64,000 nt of DNA, from assembly GCA_016720565.1 (NCBI GenBank), contig JADKKJ010000012.1, forward strand, positions 124,001 through 188,000, given 5' to 3'. Each line of letters starts with the position of its first letter. Position 1 is the stretch's first letter. The notes beneath the pieces are model-generated. The model was given only the letters and a program-made list of their open reading frames with translations, was not told the origin of the DNA and did not search any database. Both the position numbers and the translations under genes were made by a program. Positions 50,197-59,639 of this stretch are shown in pieces. This DNA comes from Chitinophagaceae bacterium. GTDB taxonomy: Bacteria; Bacteroidota; Bacteroidia; Chitinophagales; Chitinophagaceae.

Positions 50197-52827
50197 ATGC
50201 AGATTTTAGAAATTAAGGTCCTTCGCGGCCCAAATTACTGGAGTGTACGCCGGCCAAAGCTCATTCAAATGAAACTGGATCTGGAGGAACTCGAAGAACG
50301 CCCCACCAACACTATTCCCGGCTTCAGGGAGAGGCTGGAGAGTTTATTCCCTTCGCTATATGAACACCGTTGCAGTGTTGGTCGCCCCGGTGGTTTTTTT
50401 GAAAGAGTGGAAGAAGGCACCTGGATGGGTCATGTGATCGAACATATAGCCCTGGAGCTGCAGACCATGGCCGGAATGGATACTGGTTTTGGAAGGACCC
50501 GCACCCCGGAAGGTGAAAAACCAGGTGTCTATTATGTGGTGTTCAGTTATATGGAAGCAGATGCGGGGGTTTATGCTGCCAGGGCCGCAGTAAGGATCGC
50601 GCAACACCTGGTGGATGAAAAGGACTATGATCTATCTGAAGACATACAGAAATTAAGGGTGATCCGTGAAGAGACCCGGCTGGGTCCATCAACAGGATGT
50701 ATTGTTGATGAAGCCGCCAAAAGAGGGATCCCATATATTCGATTGAATAAACATAGTTTGGTACAATTGGGTTATGGCGTTAATCAAAAAAGGATCCGCG
50801 CCACCATTGCTTCCACTACCTCCAATATCGCGGTGGATATTGCCTGCGATAAGGAGGAAACTAAACTATTACTGGAAGCTGCGGAGATCCCTGTACCAAG
50901 GGGAACTGTGGTAAGAACGGTAGAAGGATTAAAAGAGGCCATTGATAAATACGGTTATCCCCTGGTGATAAAACCAATTGATGGGAACCATGGCAAGGGC
51001 AATACCACCAATATCAATGACTGGGATATGGCGGTCAGGGCATTTGAATCGGCCAAAGAATATAGCCGCTCGGTGATCGTTGAGAAATTCATCACCGGCT
51101 ATGATTTTCGTTGCCTGGTGATCAACTACAAATTCATCTGCGCTGCCTTACGCACCCCTGCTTCTGTAGTAGGTGATGGCATTCATACTATTTCCTGGCT
51201 GATCGAGGAGACCAATAAAGATCCGCGCCGGGGTTATGGACATGAAAAAGTATTGACCCAGATCAGCATTGATCAGTACACCCAGAAAATGCTGGATGAT
51301 GCCGGCATCACCCTTGAACATATTCCATCAAAAGGAGAAAGGGTCATTTTAAAACCAACCGCCAATCTTTCTACAGGAGGTACTTCCACCGATGTAACAG
51401 ATGAAGTGCACCCTGCTAATATTTTTATGTTTGAAAGGATCGCAAGGATCATTGGACTGGATATCTGTGGTATTGATGTGATGGCCTCCGACCTGCGCAG
51501 CCCCATTGCAGAGAATGGTGGCGCTATACTTGAAGTGAATGCCGCACCTGGTTTCCGTATGCATATTGAACCTTCGGAAGGTTTGCCACGCAATGTGGCC
51601 GAACCTGTGGTGGATATGTTATTTCCCAAAGGCAGCGCAGGAAAAATTCCGATCATCGCTATCACTGGTACCAATGGCAAGACCACCACTACCCGTTTAA
51701 CGGCACATATTGCGAAAACGGCAGGTAAGAAAGTAGGCTATACCACCAGCGACGGGGTTTATATACAGAACCAGTTAATGATGAAAGGGGATTGTACCGG
51801 ACCAGTATCCTCTGCATTTGTATTGAAGGATCCAACGGTAGATTTTGCGGTGCTGGAATGCGCCAGGGGTGGCATCTTAAAATCAGGACTTGCTTTCCAA
51901 AATTGTGAGGTGGCCATTGTGACCAATGTTGCGGCTGATCATATCGGATTGGGTGGCATCAACTCGGTAGAACAAATGGCCCGGGTAAAAGCCGTAGTGC
52001 CTGAGACCGTATTCCCGCATGGATATGCCGTGTTGAATGCCGATGATGACCTGGTTTATAAAATGAAGGATGAATTGAAATGCAATATCGCCCTGTTCAG
52101 TATGGATGAAAATAATCCAAGAATAAGGGCCCATGCAGCCAATCATGGATTAAGCTGCGTGTTTGAAAATGGATTTATCACCCTGATGAAAGGATCCTGG
52201 AAGATCAGGGTATTACCGGTGAGAGATATCCCGCTTACCTATGAAGGAAAGGCCATACATAATATTAATAACTGTTTGCCTTCCGTACTGGCCGCCTATC
52301 TCTACCGCGATATCAGCATAGATGATATCCGTACAGGTTTGCAAACTTTCATACCATCTGAAAGCCTTACCCCCGGAAGATTGAATTTTTTCCATTTCAG
52401 GAATTTTACCATGCTGGCAGATTTTGCACATAATCCGCATGGCTTAAAACTGCTGGGAGATTTTGTAAGCAAACTGGAGTATCCAAAAAAGATAGGGGTA
52501 ATATCCGGCACAGGCGACCGTCGCGACAATGATATCCGCGAATTAGGTGAGATCTCGGCGCATTATTTTGATGAGATCATCATCCGCTGCGATAAGAACC
52601 TGAGGGGAAGGACCGCAGATGAGATCATTGGCCTGCTGAAAGAAGGCATTGAAAACGTGGATAGAAATAAAAAAGTATTAGTGATCCCTAACGAGGACCA
52701 GGCCCTGGATCACATCTATGAGCATCATGAACCCGGAGCCCTTTACACCATTATGTGCGATGTGGTGGCCCGGGCACTTGATAAAATAAAAGAGTTGAAG
52801 GAAAGAGAAAGGTTAGAGATCAATTAA
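50197..52827 (+). CDS. cphA: Cyanophycin synthetase
   Basis: An 876-residue CphA with all three regions: N-terminal CphA domain (FPSLYEHRCSVGRPGGFFERVEEGTWMGHVIEHIALELQTMAG, quoted in part), ATP-grasp domain (about 210-475, with YPLVIKPIDGNHGKGNTTN and GGTSTDVTDEVHP) and a C-terminal Mur-ligase-like domain whose P-loop ITGTNGKTTTTRL begins at residue 489. The length equals that of functional CphA1 enzymes, so this is not the truncated CphA2 type. It polymerises Asp and Arg into the nitrogen and carbon reserve cyanophycin at ATP cost. The 3' end overlaps the convergent DUF937 gene by eight bases. Confidence 0.95.
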   Translation: MQILEIKVLRGPNYWSVRRPKLIQMKLDLEELEERPTNTIPGFRERLESLFPSLYEHRCSVGRPGGFFERVEEGTWMGHVIEHIALELQTMAGMDTGFGRTRTPEGEKPGVYYVVFSYMEADAGVYAARAAVRIAQHLVDEKDYDLSEDIQKLRVIREETRLGPSTGCIVDEAAKRGIPYIRLNKHSLVQLGYGVNQKRIRATIASTTSNIAVDIACDKEETKLLLEAAEIPVPRGTVVRTVEGLKEAIDKYGYPLVIKPIDGNHGKGNTTNINDWDMAVRAFESAKEYSRSVIVEKFITGYDFRCLVINYKFICAALRTPASVVGDGIHTISWLIEETNKDPRRGYGHEKVLTQISIDQYTQKMLDDAGITLEHIPSKGERVILKPTANLSTGGTSTDVTDEVHPANIFMFERIARIIGLDICGIDVMASDLRSPIAENGGAILEVNAAPGFRMHIEPSEGLPRNVAEPVVDMLFPKGSAGKIPIIAITGTNGKTTTTRLTAHIAKTAGKKVGYTTSDGVYIQNQLMMKGDCTGPVSSAFVLKDPTVDFAVLECARGGILKSGLAFQNCEVAIVTNVAADHIGLGGINSVEQMARVKAVVPETVFPHGYAVLNADDDLVYKMKDELKCNIALFSMDENNPRIRAHAANHGLSCVFENGFITLMKGSWKIRVLPVRDIPLTYEGKAIHNINNCLPSVLAAYLYRDISIDDIRTGLQTFIPSESLTPGRLNFFHFRNFTMLADFAHNPHGLKLLGDFVSKLEYPKKIGVISGTGDRRDNDIRELGEISAHYFDEIIIRCDKNLRGRTADEIIGLLKEGIENVDRNKKVLVIPNEDQALDHIYEHHEPGALYTIMCDVVARALDKIKELKERERLEIN

Positions 52828-53365
52828 AAAATCCTTTCACAGAGTCCATAAAACCACCGCCTGATAACAATCCTTTGAGATCCTGGAGGTCCACATCTCC
52901 GTCGCCATCTTTATCCAGGCCCGTTTTGAATTTGGAAAGCAGGCCCTGGATATTCACGCCTGATGTTTTACCATCGGTGAGGTTATTCATCATATCCTGT
53001 GGATCGAATTTATTATCGTTAGGATCGGCGGTCTTTTGCGCCATTTGATTCATCACATTAGGTACCAGTTCACCGGCAATGGAACCAGCCTGAACAGGAT
53101 CCAATCCAAATTGGGCAGATAATTTATTAGCTACATCGCCTGTCGCCTGTTGCACAACCGGGTGGGTGGCAGTGGCCTCCCCTTTTCCTAACATGCCTAA
53201 AATTGAATTCAACCCTCCGCCGGATAATGCATTCTTCAGGGTATCCATAATCGAGGTGCCGGTAGCTTCTATAGCCTCCTCATTACGTTCATTAGGAATT
53301 GCAGGATTATTGTTGATCACTGAGCCGGCATTTTGCCTGATAAGGTTGAGGAGATTTTCTAGCAT
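52820..53365 (-). CDS. DUF937 (YidB-like) protein with C-terminal EF-hand-like loop
   Basis: A 181-residue soluble protein. The N-terminal two thirds match DUF937/YidB in style (MLENLLNLIRQNAGSVINNNPAIPN, glycine-rich LNSILGMLGKG, AGSIAGELVPNVM); the function of that family is unknown. Near residues 152-165 the sequence LDKDGDGDVDLQDLKGLL has the DxDxDG...D spacing of an EF-hand or dockerin calcium loop. No signal peptide is visible, so it is probably cytoplasmic. It ends with GGGFMDSVKGFFN and overlaps cphA tail-to-tail. Confidence 0.75.
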   Translation of the reverse strand: MLENLLNLIRQNAGSVINNNPAIPNERNEEAIEATGTSIMDTLKNALSGGGLNSILGMLGKGEATATHPVVQQATGDVANKLSAQFGLDPVQAGSIAGELVPNVMNQMAQKTADPNDNKFDPQDMMNNLTDGKTSGVNIQGLLSKFKTGLDKDGDGDVDLQDLKGLLSGGGFMDSVKGFFN

Positions 53366-53480
53366 TTTTCTGATTTAAGGAAAGATAGAGATTTTGTTTT
53401 TGATCCTGAGAACCACCAAATAAAGGACCATTATCTTTCAGGGCAGGATCCCCGGATAACGCCGCTGTTCCGGAAAACTC

Positions 53481-53513
53481 AAAAGCCTGCAAGTGTTTGA
53501 TTTGCAGGCTTTT
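53481..53513 (-). terminator. Terminator hairpin behind tRNA-Gln
   Basis: Perfect 12-base arms (53481-53492 and 53502-53513, AAAAGCCTGCAA against its complement) with a 9-base loop; the minus strand ends the stem in TTTT. It lies immediately 3' of tRNA-Gln on the minus strand and is symmetric enough to work in either direction. Confidence 0.75.
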
Positions 53514-53514
53514 G

Positions 53515-53585
53515 TTGACCCATAAGGATTCGAACCTTAACAAACAGAACCAAAATCTGTTGTGCTACCATTACACCATGGGTCA
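53515..53585 (-). tRNA. tRNA-Gln (TTG anticodon)
   Basis: A 71-nt minus-strand cloverleaf: TGACCCA/TGGGTCA acceptor stem, TGGTGTAATGGTAGCAC-type D arm, ACAGA-TTTTGGT-TCTGT anticodon arm (anticodon TTG), GGTTCGAATCC T arm and A discriminator; no CCA encoded. A TATTTTTG box (53602-53609) 17 bases upstream is a likely -7 element, with a TTG 24 bases further up (longer than the usual spacing). Confidence 0.95.
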
Positions 53586-53649
53586 ATAGCAAAAAGGAGT
53601 GCAAAAATAAGGGAACAGGAATTTATTTCCAAACAAATAGGTTTGGCCC

Positions 53650-55905
53650 TTAGTCCAGGTTGGTGAAGATCATAACCTGTCCTTTTTTCATTTTTTGAGA
53701 GATCACCCCATTATATTCTTTCAGTGTATTCGTCTTCATACCGGAAATGGAATAGTGCCTGAAAGGAAGCCTGCAGGTAAGGGTGGCGTCCTGGGTAGCC
53801 CTGATCTTTACTGACCGGTTGATGCCATTTGATCGTTGGGCGCTGACCAGGAATGCATCCATAGTCCTCAGATCATTAAAATAAACATCTTTCCATTCTT
53901 CGGGCAGCGCGGGAAATACAGATACCACTCCATCCTGGCACTGTAATAAAATTTCATGCAATCCCTGTGCAAAAGCAAAATTTCCCTCCAGCGTAAACGG
54001 GCGATAGGTATAAGAAGAATATTCTCCGTTCCGCTGGTCTCCGTTCAAATGAAAACTATTTGTTGAAACAAAATTGGAAGCAAAGATCTGAAGCATCTGC
54101 AAGGCCTTTTTGGATTCGAGTGCTTTGGCATACACAGAGGCCATCCAGCTAAAACTATAACCGCACCATTCCCTGGTTCCCAGTTTTTCTATCCACCGAA
54201 CAGAGTTATTAATAATAGTGCTGTCAGCAGGCTTATGGATGTCTAGCAACTGCATAGGATAAATGGCCATATAGGGAGAGAGATGACGATGGGATCCCTG
54301 CTGGTCCTCCCCTTTTGCAACAGACAATCCTTTTTCATTGACCGCAAAATCAGGAAGCTGGAGTAAGGTAATTTCTACAAGGTTCAAGCGCTGGTCTTTA
54401 TTCAGTGTATAGACTTCGACACAATAACTATAAAAACTTTTCAGCAGCGCCAGGTCATAGTTGGTCATGGTAGTAAACCAGGCACGCGCATCGTTATCAT
54501 GGATCTCAGGACTGGAACTTAGGGGAAGCTGCAGTTGGCCATTCTTATCCTGCTTCAGCATAGCAGTTAAATAGCGCTCCGCATCCTTGAAATAAGGATA
54601 ACAGGTATTTTTAAGAAAGTTCGGGTCAAGGCTGAATTTATATTGCCAGTAAACATGCTGGGCCAGCCATGCAATGGTAGTGGGGCTCATGGAGTACTGT
54701 ATCCATCCTCCCATAGCCGCTCCGCTGATGGTAGTTACACCGGGAACATTAATTCCTTCCACCTCAAAATATTGTTTGGTCCATTTTCTATTCGTCACTC
54801 TTGTTTTCCAGAGCCAGTTGGTATATCCGGCTGTCAGCTCAAGATGATTAGCCGTATAGCCCGGCCAATAGCTGAGTTGGGTATTCAGGTCATGGTGCAG
54901 GTCGCCTTTCCAGGGTGGCAGTCTTCCATTGTCGGCGGTCCATATAGCCTGCAGGGAGATGGGAGGAGTAAAACTTCTTGCCACCGATCCAAATTTATAA
55001 AGCTCGCGGTAGTATTGTTTTTCAATAGTGCTATCGGGAACAGAGAGTGAAGAAGCATTCCAGTATTTTTTCCACCAGGTAAGATGGGTAGCCCTGCCGC
55101 TATCGATCCGTTTATTCTCCTTAAACAAGGATAGATCCGTGATCCATTGAATGGTCCAATAACCATCCACCTGCCTTCCCTTTATTTTATAAAAAACGGT
55201 TACCTGGTAGGCCGTTTTGCCAAAACATTTTTGAAAATAGGTTTGATGAATACCCGCTGCTGTTATGGTCTTTGTTAATTTACCCTGCTTATATCCCAAT
55301 TGTTCCAATCCCTGTCCCTGTACCGAATTACCGCCTTTTCCGGGATCCAATTGCTGGTAGGCGGGAGGGATGAGTTCCAGTTCAAATTCCTTATCAAGGT
55401 CATAGAAATGAAACAGTCCGGCATTTCCGCTGGCGCTGATAAAAGATTCCATGCGCGTGCCTGATTCCCATTCTATATGGGCGATAGCGGTAGCGAGGTC
55501 CAGGGAGGCCGTTTTCACTTTTCCATAAGCAGCGATATTGATCTCCAGAGCTGCGCCCGGGATCTTTGTGGGCGCAGGATTCGCTTCATAGGGTTCATCG
55601 CCCAATTGTTGAATGCTGCGGTAATCATTTGCCGCCAGCTTTTGCTGGACCATGTTGAAATCCAGGCTATCAATCTTCGGCATAGGTCGGTCATCCCAGA
55701 GAAATACATTATCCAGCGAGAAACGAAGTTCATTTTCCTTCTGCCAGATCAGCGCGCCGAGTATACCGTTACCAAGCGGGATCCCTTCATCCCATCTTGT
55801 GGGAATAGAAGAGAATTGCAGGTTATGAAAAGGTTTAGGTTGGGCAGAGGCCGAATAGAAGGCGGAAAGAAGGAGAAGCAGGAATAATTTATTTCGAAGG
55901 ATCAT
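53650..55905 (-). CDS. Secreted GH95-like glycoside hydrolase (alpha-L-fucosidase/galactosidase family)
   Basis: A 751-residue exported protein; ATG 55905 gives the signal peptide MILRNKLFLLLLLSAFYSASAQ and a four-base ATGA overlap with rfbD upstream. The N-terminal beta domain has WDEGIPLGNGILGALIWQ and LDNVFLWDDRP; the catalytic (alpha/alpha)6 domain has SLQAIWTADNGRLPPWKGDLHHDLNTQLSYWPGY and later NGDQRNGEYSSYTYRPFTLEGNFAFAQGLHEILLQ. This layout fits GH95, whose members remove L-fucose or L-galactose residues. I have not mapped each catalytic residue. Being the last gene of a nucleotide-sugar operon, it probably trims or remodels the cell's own polysaccharide. Confidence 0.72.
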   Translation of the reverse strand: MILRNKLFLLLLLSAFYSASAQPKPFHNLQFSSIPTRWDEGIPLGNGILGALIWQKENELRFSLDNVFLWDDRPMPKIDSLDFNMVQQKLAANDYRSIQQLGDEPYEANPAPTKIPGAALEINIAAYGKVKTASLDLATAIAHIEWESGTRMESFISASGNAGLFHFYDLDKEFELELIPPAYQQLDPGKGGNSVQGQGLEQLGYKQGKLTKTITAAGIHQTYFQKCFGKTAYQVTVFYKIKGRQVDGYWTIQWITDLSLFKENKRIDSGRATHLTWWKKYWNASSLSVPDSTIEKQYYRELYKFGSVARSFTPPISLQAIWTADNGRLPPWKGDLHHDLNTQLSYWPGYTANHLELTAGYTNWLWKTRVTNRKWTKQYFEVEGINVPGVTTISGAAMGGWIQYSMSPTTIAWLAQHVYWQYKFSLDPNFLKNTCYPYFKDAERYLTAMLKQDKNGQLQLPLSSSPEIHDNDARAWFTTMTNYDLALLKSFYSYCVEVYTLNKDQRLNLVEITLLQLPDFAVNEKGLSVAKGEDQQGSHRHLSPYMAIYPMQLLDIHKPADSTIINNSVRWIEKLGTREWCGYSFSWMASVYAKALESKKALQMLQIFASNFVSTNSFHLNGDQRNGEYSSYTYRPFTLEGNFAFAQGLHEILLQCQDGVVSVFPALPEEWKDVYFNDLRTMDAFLVSAQRSNGINRSVKIRATQDATLTCRLPFRHYSISGMKTNTLKEYNGVISQKMKKGQVMIFTNLD

Positions 55906-56774
55906 ATTTTCATCCTCCCCAAACAATCTTTCAAACTCTGTTTCCAATCCTTCATTTTCACACCAAATTCTTCGGTGATCTTTTGGGTGTCCATAGCAGA
56001 ATAGGCCGGCCTTTTGGCGGGTGTGGGATATTGAGCTGTGGGTATAGGACCTATATTACAGGGAGAGCCGGTCAATTCTTTTATCGCCACCGCGAAATCA
56101 TACCAGCTGATGATACCTCTATTGGAAAAATGATAGATCGAGGGCCTCGGGGGACTGATGCCTGATATAATGATCTGCAGGATCGCTTCTGCAAGGTCCC
56201 TGGCATAAGTGGGAGAACCAACCTGATCACTCACTACATTGAGTGACTCTTTTTCATTCATCAACCTCATCATGGTCTTTACAAAATTATGCCCGTGCTC
56301 GGAATAGATCCAGGAACTTCGGATGATGATGGCTTCCGGATTGAATTGCAAAGCCTGCTTCTCCCCTTCCAGTTTGGTCCTTCCATATTCATTCTGGGGG
56401 GCCACCGGGTGATCTACCTTGTAAGGAGCAGAAGAATTTCCATCAAACACATAATCCGTGGAAATATGAATAAAACCGCAATGGTTCGCTTTGGTAACAG
56501 CGGCCATTACCCCTACAGACTCGCCATTCACCAGCATGGCCAGGTCCTTTTCGCTCTCCGCTCTGTCAACCGCCGTATAAGCCGCACAATTGATCAGCCA
56601 TTGGGGATGATACACACTGAAATAATGCCGCAACAGTTCAAACTGGTGAATGGGCAGGTCTTCTTTTGACAAAAAAATAAATTCATACTGCGGAAAATCC
56701 GCGGCCAGGTCACGAAATGATTTTCCCAATTGACCATTGGCACCGGTAACCAGTATTTTTTGTCTTGTAACCAT
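55902..56774 (-). CDS. rfbD: dTDP-4-dehydrorhamnose reductase
   Basis: A 290-residue SDR of the RmlD type: KILVTGANGQLGKSF at the N-terminus, HISTDYVFDGNSSAPY, the catalytic YGRTKLEGE (YxxxK) and SSWIYSEHGHNFVKTMMRL. It performs the last step of dTDP-L-rhamnose synthesis. Stop and start overlap its neighbours: one base with rfbC and four with the GH95-like gene. rfbA and rfbB are not in this window, so the first two steps must be encoded elsewhere. Confidence 0.93.
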   Translation of the reverse strand: MVTRQKILVTGANGQLGKSFRDLAADFPQYEFIFLSKEDLPIHQFELLRHYFSVYHPQWLINCAAYTAVDRAESEKDLAMLVNGESVGVMAAVTKANHCGFIHISTDYVFDGNSSAPYKVDHPVAPQNEYGRTKLEGEKQALQFNPEAIIIRSSWIYSEHGHNFVKTMMRLMNEKESLNVVSDQVGSPTYARDLAEAILQIIISGISPPRPSIYHFSNRGIISWYDFAVAIKELTGSPCNIGPIPTAQYPTPAKRPAYSAMDTQKITEEFGVKMKDWKQSLKDCLGRMKI

Positions 56775-57328
56775 TAAAATATAAAGTCGCCGGCACTGTC
56801 GCTGAAGGAACCCAGCAACAGATCTTTTTCTGAAACAATAGCTTCTTCAGGAAGCACATTCCAGTCAATATTCAATTCCTCATCATTATAGCGGATACCT
56901 TTTTCACTGCTCCTGTTATAAAATGTATCGCATTTATAAAGCAGATCTGCCTTATTGCTTAGAACCGCGAACCCATGCGCAAATCCTTTCGGTATATAAA
57001 GTTGCTTTTTATTCTTCGCGGAAAGCACCAGTGAATAGCTCTTACCACAGGTGGGAGAACCCTTCCGAAGATCAACCACCACATCCAGCACTTTACCCCT
57101 GATCACCCTGACCAGTTTGGTTTGTGCATGCGGAGGCAACTGGTAATGCAATCCACGGACCACGCCATAGGAAGAAGATGACTGATTGTCCTGCACCCAC
57201 TGATCGGTGATACCGGCATCCCTGAAAGTACTTTCATTGAATGCTTCAAAGAAATAACCTCGCTCATCTTCAAAAACACGGGGTTCATAAACCAGCAGGC
57301 CGGGAAAATCTGTAATAGTAAATGGCAT
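56774..57328 (-). CDS. rfbC: dTDP-4-dehydrorhamnose 3,5-epimerase
   Basis: A 184-residue cupin-fold RmlC. ATG 57328 (MPFTITDFPGLLVYEPRVFEDERGYFFEAF) is preferred to a start ten codons upstream that would overlap the preceding dehydrogenase. Catalytic landmarks: RGLHYQ (His base), VDLRKGSPTCGK, YIPKGFAHGF and the terminal YNDEELNIDW. It starts one base after the stop of the upstream dehydrogenase and is coupled to rfbD. Confidence 0.94.
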   Translation of the reverse strand: MPFTITDFPGLLVYEPRVFEDERGYFFEAFNESTFRDAGITDQWVQDNQSSSSYGVVRGLHYQLPPHAQTKLVRVIRGKVLDVVVDLRKGSPTCGKSYSLVLSAKNKKQLYIPKGFAHGFAVLSNKADLLYKCDTFYNRSSEKGIRYNDEELNIDWNVLPEEAIVSEKDLLLGSFSDSAGDFIF

Positions 57329-57329
57329 A

Positions 57330-58625
57330 TTAAAGGCTCCAGTAAGTACGGTTAACAATCTTATTTCTGTAAATCCCTTTCAGGTCGGCCACCATCCCCT
57401 TCTCACAGGTAATAGAGACAAAATAGCTATCATCCAGGTCTTTATATTCATTGTGTGGCACAGTTACGATCACTGCGTCATAATCCCTTCCGGTCTCTTT
57501 GACCAATCCAAATCCATATTCATGCATGAGTTCATCACTGTCGGCATAAGGATCTTCTACCTCCACATTCACATAATAGGATTTCAACGCTTTCACTACA
57601 TCCGCCACTTTTGAGTTACGTATATCACTTACATTTTCCTTGAAGGTGGCGCCTTTCACCAGCACCCTGGCCGATTTCACATCCGTACTGTGCTTAATGA
57701 TATGCTGTATCACCTCACGTGCCACATATTTGGCCATATTATCATTGATATTCCTTCCGGCCAGTATCACCTCGGCATCATAACCCAGTTCACTGGCTTT
57801 ATAGGTAAGGTAATAAGGGTCTACACCAATGCAGTGCCCGCCAACAAGCCCGGGCTGGAATTTCAAAAAATTCCATTTGGTACCTGCTGCTTCCAATACT
57901 TCGTAGGTATTTATTTTCATCATATTGAAAATGATGGACAGTTCATTCATCAGGGCAATGTTCAGGTCGCGTTGCGTATTCTCAATGATCTTTGCTGCTT
58001 CGGCCACTTTTATACAGGAAGCGCGGTGTACACCGGCCTTTACTACCAGCTCATAAACACTGGCGATATTTTCCAGCGATTCTTCATCCGTACCTGAAAC
58101 CACTTTAACTATAGAAGAAAGCGTATGCTGCTTGTCTCCCGGGTTGATCCTCTCCGGAGAATAGCCGATCTTAAAATCAACCGGGTTCTTTAATCCTGAC
58201 AACTGTTCGATCACAGGTAAACAATCTTCTTCAGTACAACCAGGATACACGGTAGATTCAAACACCACATAATCCCCTTTCTTTACCACTTTACCTACCG
58301 TTTCCGAAGCCCTGATCACAGGTGTAAGATCGGGTACATTGTGCTCATCTACGGGTGTAGGAACCGCTACAATAAAGAACCGGGCCTCTCTCAATACATC
58401 CAGTGAATTGGTGAATTCAATATCGCATCCCTCAAAATCCGATGATTCCAGTTCATTGCTGGGATCGATGCCCTGCTTCATTTGTTCGATCCGCTTTCCA
58501 TTGATATCAAAGCCGATCACACTGATCTTGCGCGCAAACTCCAGCGCGATCGGGAGACCCACATATCCAAGACCGATCACGGCCAGCTTTGCTTTTTTAT
58601 CCAGCAGTTCGCTGTAAATACTCAT
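57330..58625 (-). CDS. Nucleotide-sugar dehydrogenase, WbpA/WbpO/TviB type (UDP-HexNAc 6-dehydrogenase)
   Basis: A 431-residue UDP-sugar 6-dehydrogenase: Rossmann motif VIGLGYVGLPIA (about 15-26), FIVAVPTPVDEHNVPDL, the GYSPERINPGDKQH motif typical of the UDP-GlcNAc/GalNAc branch, and the catalytic Cys265 in GLVGGHCIGVDPYYL. It turns a UDP-N-acetylhexosamine into the corresponding uronic acid. A second 6-dehydrogenase of the UDP-glucose branch lies two genes upstream (59640), so the operon has separate enzymes for the two substrates. Gaps are 9 bases upstream and 1 base downstream. Confidence 0.88.
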   Translation of the reverse strand: MSIYSELLDKKAKLAVIGLGYVGLPIALEFARKISVIGFDINGKRIEQMKQGIDPSNELESSDFEGCDIEFTNSLDVLREARFFIVAVPTPVDEHNVPDLTPVIRASETVGKVVKKGDYVVFESTVYPGCTEEDCLPVIEQLSGLKNPVDFKIGYSPERINPGDKQHTLSSIVKVVSGTDEESLENIASVYELVVKAGVHRASCIKVAEAAKIIENTQRDLNIALMNELSIIFNMMKINTYEVLEAAGTKWNFLKFQPGLVGGHCIGVDPYYLTYKASELGYDAEVILAGRNINDNMAKYVAREVIQHIIKHSTDVKSARVLVKGATFKENVSDIRNSKVADVVKALKSYYVNVEVEDPYADSDELMHEYGFGLVKETGRDYDAVIVTVPHNEYKDLDDSYFVSITCEKGMVADLKGIYRNKIVNRTYWSL

Positions 58626-58634
58626 AGTTATATT

Positions 58635-59633
58635 TTATCGTTGACTGACAAATTCTTTAGGCTGCTTGTACCATTCCTCAGAAGGAAGGCCTTTAAAATA
58701 ATCATAGGTGGCTTTCAAACCTTCCGCCCTACCGATCTCAGGTTCCCATCCCAATAACTGTTTCGCCTTGGTTATATCCGGCTTCCGCTGCTTCGGATCA
58801 TCGGCAGGAAGTTCCTTATATACGATCTTCACCTTACCACCCGTAAGCGCCAATACCTCTTCTGCAAAATCCTTAAGCGTGATCTCATTGGGGTTGCCAA
58901 TATTCACAGGCAGATCATAATCGCTTAACAACAATCGATAGATTCCTTCTACCAGGTCGCTGACAAAACAAAAACTTCTTGTTTGCGATCCATCACCAAA
59001 AACCGTCAGGTCCTCCCCTCTCAAAGCCTGGCCAATAAATGCTGGAAGGGCTCGGCCATCATTCAACCGCATGCGAGGGCCATAGGTATTGAATATGCGG
59101 ACGATCCTTGTTTCTACACCATGAAAATTATGATAGGCCATTGTGATGGACTCCATATATCTTTTTGCTTCGTCATAAACGCCTCGTGGCCCCACCGGGT
59201 TTACATTACCCCAGTATTCCTCTGTTTGCGGGTGCACCAATGGATCTCCATATACTTCACTGGTAGAAGCTACCAGCATACGCGCATTTTTTGCTTTAGC
59301 CAATCCCAGGCAATTATGTGTTCCCATGGCTCCCACCTTAAGGGTTTGAATGGGTATTTTAAGATAATCGATCGGACTGGCTGGCGAGGCAAAATGAAGA
59401 ATATAATCAAGATGCCCCGGCACATAAATGAATTTAGTTACGTCATGATGATAGAATTCAAATTGCTCCAGTTTGAACAGGTGCTGGATATTCATCAGGT
59501 CGCCTGTGATCAGGTTGTCCATAGCTATCACATGATACCCTTCTTTAATAAACCGGTCACAAAGATGGGATCCAAGAAATCCGGCGGCCCCTGTGATCAG
59601 TACTCTTTTCCTTTCCTGTTTTGGCGAATTCAT
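58635..59633 (-). CDS. uxs: UDP-glucuronic acid decarboxylase (UDP-xylose synthase)
   Basis: A 332-residue extended SDR: ITGAAGFLGSHLCDRF, YILHFASPASPIDYLK (PASP segment typical of the UXS group), catalytic Tyr/Lys in GVYDEAKRYMES and RIFNTYGPRMRLNDGR. It converts UDP-glucuronate, the product of the Ugd encoded just upstream, to UDP-xylose. It lies 6 bases after ugd and 9 bases before the next dehydrogenase. No membrane segment is present, so it is cytoplasmic. Confidence 0.92.
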   Translation of the reverse strand: MNSPKQERKRVLITGAAGFLGSHLCDRFIKEGYHVIAMDNLITGDLMNIQHLFKLEQFEFYHHDVTKFIYVPGHLDYILHFASPASPIDYLKIPIQTLKVGAMGTHNCLGLAKAKNARMLVASTSEVYGDPLVHPQTEEYWGNVNPVGPRGVYDEAKRYMESITMAYHNFHGVETRIVRIFNTYGPRMRLNDGRALPAFIGQALRGEDLTVFGDGSQTRSFCFVSDLVEGIYRLLLSDYDLPVNIGNPNEITLKDFAEEVLALTGGKVKIVYKELPADDPKQRKPDITKAKQLLGWEPEIGRAEGLKATYDYFKGLPSEEWYKQPKEFVSQR

Positions 59634-59639
59634 TATTGT

